A stretch of 9,640 bases of DNA from Acidobacteriota bacterium (GTDB lineage: Bacteria > Acidobacteriota > Blastocatellia > Pyrinomonadales > Pyrinomonadaceae): the NCBI GenBank assembly GCA_020199975.1, contig JAIVJP010000335.1:1-9640 (forward strand), read 5' to 3'. The notes under the pieces are model-generated. The model was not told the origin of the DNA. It did no database searches and saw only the letters and a list, made by a program, of their open reading frames with translations. Every line of letters starts with the position of its first letter. Position 1 is the first letter of the stretch. Both the position numbers and the translations under genes were made by a program. This document shows positions 5,336-9,640 of this stretch, piece by piece.

Positions 5336-5420
5336 ATTTCCGATTTCCGATTGCCAACGATTTAAAGACTCATTCCTCGATGGCTTTTCAATCGACAATC
5401 GGCAATTGGCAATTGGCAAT
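5336..5420. repeat. Heptamer inverted element with shared core, rpsC-rplP gap
   Basis: This element occupies most of the 101-bp gap between rpsC and rplP. The left arm is ATTTCCG ATTTCCG ATTGCCA (5336-5356). The right arm is CAATCGGCAATTGGCAATTG followed by GCAAT, ending at 5420. The core 5361-5406 is closely similar to 2130-2175 in the rpsH-rplF gap, in the same orientation. The arms are less perfectly paired than in the 2103-2176 copy; the best inverted match is ATTGCCAA against TTGGCAAT. Confidence 0.87.
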
Positions 5421-5424
5421 GCTT

Positions 5425-6192
5425 CTATCCGATTTCTCCGCGCGGTCGTCTTCCATCCGACCCACCGCCCTCGCGCTCACGACGAGTTCGCGGCCGGCGC
5501 TCTCGCTCACCCATGCGGGTTTCATTAATCGGATCCGAGCCCGTGCCGCGCGCCATAGCTGCCTTGGGATCCAGGATTTCGCCGCGATAGATCCAAACCT
5601 TAACTCCGATTTGACCAAACGTGGTTCGCGCTTCAGCCAGACCGTAATCGATATCCGCGCGCAGAGTGTGCAGAGGTAGCTGCCCTTGCAGGTGCCACTC
5701 GCTGCGAGCGATCTCGGCACCGTTGAGCCGCCCGCTGACTTTTACCTTGATTCCCTGCGCCCCAAACCGCAGCGACTCCTCCACGGCTTTTCTCATTGCA
5801 CGCCGGAACGCAATGCGCTTCTCCAACTGCGCGGCAATCTTTTCAGCCTGGAGCTGGGCGTTCAGTTCTGGCTTGTGAATCTCCTGAATCGAAACCAGTA
5901 CTTCGCGTCCGGTCTTTGCCGACAGGTCAGTCTTAAGCTTATCGATCTCAGCGCCTTTACGACCGATGATGATTCCCGGACGTGAAGTGTAAATAACGAT
6001 CTTCAGACGATTAGCCGCGCGCTCGATGTCCACATGGGAAACCCCGGCCCCGGTGAAACGGCTCTTCAGATCGTGCTTAAGTTTCAGATCCTCAAGCAGG
6101 AACTCACCAAACTGCTTTTTCGCGTACCAATGCGAATGCCAGTCCTTGTTGTAGCCGAGGCGAAAACCGTATGGATGAACTTTCTGACCCAC
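5425..6192 (-). CDS. rpsC: 30S ribosomal protein S3
   Basis: S3 lies at the mRNA entry channel of the 30S subunit and contributes to mRNA unwinding. It starts at a GTG (6192) with the canonical MGQKVHPYGFRLGYNKDWHS. The type-II KH domain has its GxxG loop at residues 77-80 (RPGIIIGRKGAEID). The C-terminal domain shows KVSGRLNGAEIARSEW, LPLHTLRADIDYG and IGVKVWIYRGEIL (to about residue 207). A basic Arg/Gly/Glu tail follows to residue 255, longer than the common 210-235. GGAG lies about 7 bases before the GTG. It is 23 bp downstream of rplV, one of the few junctions without a repeat. Confidence 0.98.
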   Translation of the reverse strand: MGQKVHPYGFRLGYNKDWHSHWYAKKQFGEFLLEDLKLKHDLKSRFTGAGVSHVDIERAANRLKIVIYTSRPGIIIGRKGAEIDKLKTDLSAKTGREVLVSIQEIHKPELNAQLQAEKIAAQLEKRIAFRRAMRKAVEESLRFGAQGIKVKVSGRLNGAEIARSEWHLQGQLPLHTLRADIDYGLAEARTTFGQIGVKVWIYRGEILDPKAAMARGTGSDPINETRMGERERRPRTRREREGGGSDGRRPRGEIG

Positions 6193-6215
6193 AGTATTCT
6201 CCAGTCGTAGTTGGG

Positions 6216-6809
6216 CTATTCTTCCTTAGCGCCCGTCTTCTTAGAAGCTCGCTTGGTGGCCTTCTTCTCGCTCAGCGCTATCTCAGCGGCCCCTGACTTC
6301 GCAGCAAGAGCAGCCTTAGACGCGGTTCGCTTGCCGCGAGGTGCGGCTGCCGCTCCACCGCGCTTACGGCTCTTGCTTTCCGCAAGCTTGGCGGGCTTCG
6401 CTTCCGCGATCTTCGAATCCTTTCCGCCTTTGAGCTTAACTCCTGGCTCGTGTCGCGCATCATTGGAGAGCAGAATCGTCACATGACAAAAGTGGCGCTG
6501 CTCGCGATAGGCTCTCCCCTGCGGCGCGGGTCGCACCCGGCGCCGATTCTTCGTGGGCCCACGATCGACGAACGCGGCCTTCACCCAAAGATCATCCGGG
6601 TCGACCGACACATTGGCCTTCTCCGCGGCTTCGTTAGCATTCGCTATTGCTGATCGCATGCATTTTTCGATTCCGTGGGCTGCCCGCTTGCTCGAGTAAC
6701 GCAGAATTGCCAGGGCTTTATTGACGTCCTGGCCCCGAATCATATCTATGACGAGCCGCGCTTTCTGAGCGGAGCCTCTGAGATATTTTGCACTTGCCGT
6801 TGCTTCCAT
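6216..6809 (-). CDS. rplV: 50S ribosomal protein L22 with long basic C-terminal tail
   Basis: L22 binds 23S rRNA and its extended beta-hairpin lines the nascent-peptide tunnel next to L4. The core is residues 1-117: AKYLRGSAQKARLVIDMIRG, the helix AHGIEKCMRSAIANANEAAE, then VKAAFVDRGPTKNRRRVRPA (hairpin) and QGRAYREQRHFCHVTILLSN. Ordinary L22 ends here at about 110-117 residues. This one continues about 80 residues in a low-complexity Lys/Ala/Ser/Arg-rich tail with repeated KPAKLAESKSRKR-like stretches. The ATG at 6809 has a GAGG Shine-Dalgarno. The reading frame through the tail is uninterrupted and rpsC follows normally, so the tail is not an obvious artefact. Confidence 0.97.
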   Translation of the reverse strand: MEATASAKYLRGSAQKARLVIDMIRGQDVNKALAILRYSSKRAAHGIEKCMRSAIANANEAAEKANVSVDPDDLWVKAAFVDRGPTKNRRRVRPAPQGRAYREQRHFCHVTILLSNDARHEPGVKLKGGKDSKIAEAKPAKLAESKSRKRGGAAAAPRGKRTASKAALAAKSGAAEIALSEKKATKRASKKTGAKEE

Positions 6810-6819
6810 TCTTGATCCT

Positions 6820-6881
6820 CGTGAATCGTGAATCGTGAATCGTAAGGGCTTTGTCTATTTACTTTCACGATTTACGATTTA
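6820..6881. repeat. CGTGAAT heptamer inverted element, rpsS-rplV gap
   Basis: Three perfect CGTGAAT units (6820-6840) followed by CGTAA face two perfect CGATTTA units (6868-6881), the reverse-complement class, across 22-27 unique bases. ATCGTGAA and TTCACGAT form an 8-bp stem. The last CGATTTA contains the rpsS stop codon (TAA, 6879-6881), so the element overlaps coding sequence by the stop. In mRNA it ends next to the rplV Shine-Dalgarno. Confidence 0.86.
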
Positions 6882-7175
6882 AGGCTTAGCTACCTTGGTG
6901 GCTTTCTCCACCTTTGTCCCCGAGTGCCCCTTAAACGTGCGTGTCGGTGCAAACTCGCCCAGCTTATGGCCCACCATATTCTCGGTGACGTACACGGGCA
7001 GGTGCCGTTTGCCATTGTGAACACCGAAAGTAAGCCCCACCATGTCCGGCGTAATGGTCGAACGTCGCGACCAGGTTTTAATAACCGGCGGGCGTTGGCC
7101 ACCAGCGCGTGTCCGCTCAACAGCCTTCAGAATGCTGCCGTCAATGAATGGTCCCTTTTTAACTGACCGTGCCAT
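6879..7175 (-). CDS. rpsS: 30S ribosomal protein S19
   Basis: S19 is a 30S head protein that forms a pair with S13 and contacts tRNA and the 50S central protuberance. The 98-residue product begins MARSVKKGPFIDGSILKAVE and carries the full signature: KTWSRRSTITPDMVGLTFGV, HNGKRHLPVYVTENMVGHKL and GEFAPTRTFKGHSG. It has a short Lys-rich end (KVEKATKVAKP). The ATG at 7175 has GGAG about 6 bases upstream. It sits between rplB and rplV as in the canonical operon. Its TAA stop lies inside a heptamer repeat. Confidence 0.99.
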   Translation of the reverse strand: MARSVKKGPFIDGSILKAVERTRAGGQRPPVIKTWSRRSTITPDMVGLTFGVHNGKRHLPVYVTENMVGHKLGEFAPTRTFKGHSGTKVEKATKVAKP

Positions 7176-7185
7176 CTGTCACTCC

Positions 7186-7292
7186 ATTGCCAATTGCCAA
7201 TTTCCAATTGCCGATTTAAGAACAGTTTTCAATTACCACCAGTTAAGCCACCCGAAGAGCCAATCGGCAATTGGCAATTGGAAATCGGCAAT
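7186..7292. repeat. Heptamer inverted element, rplB-rpsS gap
   Basis: This element fills nearly all of the 121-bp gap between rplB and rpsS. The left arm (7186-7216) reads ATTGCCAATTGCCAATTTCC then AATTGCCGATT. The right arm (7262-7292) reads AATCGGCAATTGGCAATTGG then AAATCGGCAATG. CCAATTGCCGATT (7204-7216) and AATCGGCAATTGG (7262-7274) are a perfect 13-bp inverted repeat with a 45-base interior that has no match to the other cores. In mRNA order it runs from 4 bases after the rplB stop to the rpsS Shine-Dalgarno. Confidence 0.87.
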
Positions 7293-7296
7293 GCTT

Positions 7297-8127
7297 TTAC
7301 TTCGTCCTACGATCGCGCAGAATCATTTTCTGCGTTCGTTTGTTACTCCTGGTCTTGTAACCGCGCGTCGGCTGACCCCAGGGAGTAACCGGATTACGTC
7401 CACCCGACGTCTTTCCTTCACCGCCACCATGCGGATGGTCCACTGGGTTCATCGCCACACCACGCACGTGGGGTCGAATACCTTTCCAGCGCGACCTGCC
7501 CGCTTTCCCGTATGAAACATTTTCGTGCTCGATGTTACCCACCTGGCCGACAGTGGCCTTGCAGACCAACGACACGCGGCGGACTTCTCCGGAAGGCATG
7601 CGAAGCTGAGCGTAATTTCCTTCCTTGGCCACGAGCTGAGCAAAGGCCCCGGCGGAACGAGCCATCTGACCACCCTTGCCGGGACGCAACTCGATATTAT
7701 GAATCTGCGTACCCAACGGGATATTAATTAGAGGCAGCGTATTGCCCGGCAAAATGTCGGCTTCCGGCCCGCTCATAATGGTCTTCCCGACTTCTACCCC
7801 GCTCGGTGCAACGATGTACCGCTTTTCACCATCGAGATAGGTAACCAGTGCGATGTGCGCCGACCGATTCGGGTCATACTCTATCTGCGTAATGCGGCCA
7901 GGCACGCCCTCCTTATCCCGCTTGAAATCAACAATGCGGTAGAAGCGTTTATGACCGCCGCCACGCCGGCGAACGGTAATTCGCCCGTCATTGTTGCGGC
8001 CGGAGATTCGCTTCTTCGGCTCCAGCAACGATTTCTCAGGCTCTGCTCCCACGGTAAGCTCGTCACGCGTCAGATACGTCTGGTAGCGACGTGATGGCGA
8101 TGTTGGTGTTAGTTTCTTAATGCCCAT
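7297..8127 (-). CDS. rplB: 50S ribosomal protein L2
   Basis: L2 is a core 50S protein required for subunit association and peptidyl transferase activity. The 276-residue product is full length. The N-terminal region has MGIKKLTPTSPSRRYQTYLT and GRNNDGRITVRRRGGGHKRF. The OB/SH3-like RNA-binding region spans about residues 60-200. The C-terminal signature AMNPVDHPHGGGEGKTSGGR includes His231, equivalent to the conserved His229 of E. coli L2. The ATG at 8127 gives the standard start. Upstream there is no Shine-Dalgarno, only an AT-rich tract (AAATTAAAAAGCT) preceded by a perfect heptamer array. Confidence 0.99.
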   Translation of the reverse strand: MGIKKLTPTSPSRRYQTYLTRDELTVGAEPEKSLLEPKKRISGRNNDGRITVRRRGGGHKRFYRIVDFKRDKEGVPGRITQIEYDPNRSAHIALVTYLDGEKRYIVAPSGVEVGKTIMSGPEADILPGNTLPLINIPLGTQIHNIELRPGKGGQMARSAGAFAQLVAKEGNYAQLRMPSGEVRRVSLVCKATVGQVGNIEHENVSYGKAGRSRWKGIRPHVRGVAMNPVDHPHGGGEGKTSGGRNPVTPWGQPTRGYKTRSNKRTQKMILRDRRTK

Positions 8128-8135
8128 AGCTTTTT

Positions 8136-8169
8136 AATTTCGAATTTCGAATTTCGAATTTCGAATTTC
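8136..8169. repeat. Perfect AATTTCG tandem array, rplW-rplB gap
   Basis: Four perfect copies of AATTTCG plus AATTTC (8136-8169) occupy 34 of the 42 bases between rplW and rplB. The array starts directly after the rplW stop codon (8170-8172) and ends 8 bases before the rplB start, in the place where a Shine-Dalgarno would normally sit. It has a single arm, with no facing inverted arm. It is the cleanest demonstration of the 7-base period in the window. Confidence 0.92.
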
Positions 8170-8475
8170 CTAGATTGCCTCGCCGTAATCAACCGGATTC
8201 TCGCCCTGCTGCAGGGTCACGTAAGCTTTCTTCCAGGACGGCTTACGTCCTTCGAAGCGGCCGCGACGGGCCATCTTTCCCATGAAATTAATCGTCCGCA
8301 CCTGGTCCACTTTCACCTGAAAAATCGTCTCAACTGCCGACTTGATCTCAGGTTTCGTGGCCCTCCGGTCAACCCTGAAGGTCAATAACTGCCGCGTATC
8401 CTGTGACTCCTCCTTGGCAACCAGCGCTTTCTCCGTGATTACCGGCGACTTGATGATGTCCCAAACCGTTCTCAT
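8170..8475 (-). CDS. rplW: 50S ribosomal protein L23
   Basis: L23 surrounds the tunnel exit and is the main docking site for trigger factor and SRP. The 101-residue product has the typical start (VWDIIKSPVITEKALVAKEE), the fold's central FRVDRRATKPEIKSAVETIF, and the extended loop VRTINFMGKMARRGRFEGRK plus PSWKKAYVTL. The ATG at 8475 is 3 bases after the rplD stop, with AAGGAGG inside the end of rplD, so the two are tightly coupled. Confidence 0.98.
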   Translation of the reverse strand: MRTVWDIIKSPVITEKALVAKEESQDTRQLLTFRVDRRATKPEIKSAVETIFQVKVDQVRTINFMGKMARRGRFEGRKPSWKKAYVTLQQGENPVDYGEAI

Positions 8476-8478
8476 CTC

Positions 8479-9276
8479 TTAGGCCGCCTCCTTCTTTGGC
8501 TTGCTGGCTCGCTTTGGCTTGCTCAGCGGCTTGCTCAGCGGCTTGCCAGCGCGCTTCGGCTTCGGTGCTGTGCCCTTCCTGGTCTTTGTCGCCGCGGCAG
8601 CTTCCACTTTCTCATCCGACGCAGCGTCGGGGGCGGCACTCTTCTCTTCCTTTGGCCCCAGGAGTTGCTCGAGTTCCTCAATGGCCGCCTGCGAAAGCAC
8701 CAGCTTCTCGTGATAGAGCAAGTCGTAAATATTCAGACCCAAACTGTTTACCACCTTCGCGCGCTGGAGATTCCGCGTCGAGAGCATCAGGTTCTCGTTA
8801 TCAAACGTATCCACGATCAAAGTCTTGCCTTCGAGACCCAGCGTAGCGAGTGACGCGACAAAGTCCTTCGTCTTGGGCTTATCGAGCGACCACCCCTCAA
8901 CCACGATCACGTTACCTTCGCGCACTCGCTCTGAAAGCGCCGAACGGAGAGCTCCCCGGCGCATTTTTTTCGGCATGTTGTAAGACCAGTCACGCGCCTG
9001 TGGTCCGTGGACATTGCCGCCGCCTTTCCACAACGGGGAGCGCAAAGATGCTATACGCGCGCGGCCCGTGCCTTTCTGTTTCCAAAGCTTGCGACCCGAG
9101 CCTGAAACATCGCCACGAGTCTTGGTAGCACTTGTTCCCTGACGAGCGTTGGCCATGAAATTTCTCACGGCGGCATGAATCAGTGGCTCATTAAACGGCG
9201 CATTAAATACCGCGTCGGAAAGTTGAACCTCGGCGACCTCTTCATTCTTTAAGTTGCGCACCTTAACCGTAGGCAT
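8479..9276 (-). CDS. rplD: 50S ribosomal protein L4 with Lys/Ala-rich C-terminal tail
   Basis: L4 is an early-assembly 50S protein whose loop reaches the peptide tunnel constriction; in E. coli it also represses the S10 operon. The core is residues 1-209 with RQGTSATKTRGDVSGSGRKL then WKQKGTGRARIASLRSPLWK and GGGNVHGPQARDW (about 45-97), followed by the C-terminal domain with EGKTLIVDTFDNENL and VNSLGLNIYDLLYHEKLVLS. Normal length is about 205-210; here about 56 extra residues form an Ala/Glu then Lys/Pro-rich tail. Part of it is a 12-bp tandem duplication (8516-8539) giving KPLSKPLSK. The ATG at 9276 has GGAG 6-7 bases upstream. Confidence 0.98.
   Translation of the reverse strand: MPTVKVRNLKNEEVAEVQLSDAVFNAPFNEPLIHAAVRNFMANARQGTSATKTRGDVSGSGRKLWKQKGTGRARIASLRSPLWKGGGNVHGPQARDWSYNMPKKMRRGALRSALSERVREGNVIVVEGWSLDKPKTKDFVASLATLGLEGKTLIVDTFDNENLMLSTRNLQRAKVVNSLGLNIYDLLYHEKLVLSQAAIEELEQLLGPKEEKSAAPDAASDEKVEAAAATKTRKGTAPKPKRAGKPLSKPLSKPKRASKPKKEAA
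8485..8492 (-). promoter_or_regulatory. Ribosome-binding site of rplW inside rplD
   Basis: AAGGAGGC near the 3' end of rplD lies about 10 bases before the rplW ATG, overlapping the final L4 codons. It supports the 8475 start and L4-L23 translational coupling. Confidence 0.75.
8516..8546. repeat. 12-bp tandem duplication in the L4 tail
   Basis: GGCTTGCTCAGC occurs twice in a row (8516-8539), and a third, partial copy GGCTTGC follows. On the coding strand it encodes repeated KPLS units. The repeat is in frame (12 bp), so it changes the tail length without disrupting the gene. Confidence 0.9.
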
Positions 9277-9286
9277 GTCTCACTCC

Positions 9287-9391
9287 AGTGATAAGTAACG
9301 AGTGATAAGAATCTCTGATTTGTGATTTTAGACATTTGATTTCCGCCGGAACCTCTTTACGCCGACCCATCTCAAATCTGTATATCACTCA
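9287..9391. repeat. AGTGATA/GATTTGT-type repeat element, rplC-rplD gap
   Basis: This element fills most of the 115-bp gap between rplC and rplD. AGTGATA AGTAACG AGTGATA AG (9287-9309) has a 7-base period, followed by a GATTTGTGATTT stretch. The opposite side has CTCAAATCTG and TATCACTCATCAC. GAGTGATA (9300-9307) and TATCACTC (9383-9390) form an 8-bp inverted repeat. The unit differs from the other gaps, but the layout (two facing arms, unique centre, abutting the rplC stop) is the same. Confidence 0.75.
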
Positions 9392-9640
9392 TCACCTTGT
9401 TCTCTTCTGCCGCTGGGCGGCCTTCTTAACAATAACGACGCTTCCATTGGCCCCAGGAACCGCCCCGCGAATCATCAACAAATTGTTCTCAGCATCCACA
9501 CTGGCTATCGTCAACCCTTTGACAGTGATACGAGCGTCGCCCATGTGCCCCGAAGATCTGGTACCTTTGATCACCCGCGACGGATATGCGGAAGCCCCGA
9601 TTGACCCCGGCGCGCGCACATTCATTGAACCGTGCGACTC
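9392..9640 (-). CDS. rplC: 50S ribosomal protein L3, C-terminal part (cut by window edge)
   Basis: C-terminal 82 residues of L3, one of the two 50S assembly-initiator proteins; its long loop reaches the peptidyl transferase centre. The frame is open to the window edge and starts within ESHGSMNVRAPGSIGASAYP, the family's HGSxxxRxPGSIG loop. Then come SRVIKGTRSSGHMGDARITV and NNLLMIRGAVPGANGSVVIV, typical of the last third of L3. The usual R/K-MAGHMG sequence is RSSGHMG here, a small departure in a conserved loop. The gene is followed by rplD after a 115-bp repeat-filled gap. Its 5' end, rpsJ and any S10 leader lie outside the window. Confidence 0.97.
   Translation of the reverse strand, partial: ESHGSMNVRAPGSIGASAYPSRVIKGTRSSGHMGDARITVKGLTIASVDAENNLLMIRGAVPGANGSVVIVKKAAQRQKRTR

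Noticed and set aside
4826..5365. Long plus-strand open frame of 179 codons
   Set aside because: It lies antisense to rplP and rpmC, which are conserved and coupled; its translation is low-information and runs into an intergenic repeat.
7186..7292. Possible CRISPR-like array
   Set aside because: Repeat units are 7 bases with no unique spacers of regular length and no cas genes; the layout is two facing arms, not direct repeats with spacers.
9277..9391. Internal promoter between rplC and rplD
   Set aside because: The AT-rich TTGATTT and GATAAG stretches belong to the repeat; I see no convincing -35/-10 pair on the minus strand with proper spacing.

Overview
The window is one uninterrupted stretch of the universal bacterial ribosomal-protein superoperon (S10 operon running into the spc operon). 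All genes are on the minus strand, so transcription runs from high to low coordinates: rplC (3' end only), rplD, rplW, rplB, rpsS, rplV, rpsC, rplP, rpmC, rpsQ, rplN, rplX, rplE, rpsN, rpsH, rplF, rplR, rpsE, rpmD and the first 24 codons of rplO. That is 20 genes in canonical bacterial order with nothing inserted. The protein families make this a bacterium. The single four-cysteine S14, the S3 N-terminus and the intergenic repeats are compatible with Acidobacteriota or a similar soil lineage, but this assignment is inference and weak.

The 5' part of the mRNA (9640 down to about 4680) encodes L3, L4, L23, L2, S19, L22, S3, L16, L29 and S17. The 3' part (about 4263 down to 1) encodes L14, L24, L5, S14, S8, L6, L18, S5, L30 and L15. 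All products are structural parts of the 30S or 50S subunit. No promoter, terminator, tRNA, rRNA, CRISPR or transposase gene is visible. Most starts have a good Shine-Dalgarno (SD) sequence. Some junctions are tightly coupled: rplR/rpsE overlap by ATGA, rplP/rpmC by TAATG, and rplD/rplW and rplN/rplX are 3 bases apart.

The unusual part is what lies between the genes. Of the 19 junctions, 11 are widened to about 42-132 bp and filled with short tandem repeats that nearly all have a 7-base period. The unit differs from gap to gap (TGGCAAT/CGGAAAT type, CGAATTT type, CGTGAAT/CGTAAAT type, AGTGATA type). In most gaps the units on one side are the reverse complement of those on the other, so the transcript could fold into an intercistronic hairpin. 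Two of these elements share a conserved central core of about 46 bp, as expected of copies of one dispersed element. The elements fill the space from the upstream stop codon to just before the next ribosome-binding site. No gap exceeds 132 bp, so there is no long gene-free region.

Other oddities are a probable frame disruption at the 3' end of rpmC, long basic or charged tails on L4, L22, L18 and S3, and N-terminal extensions on S17 and L30.
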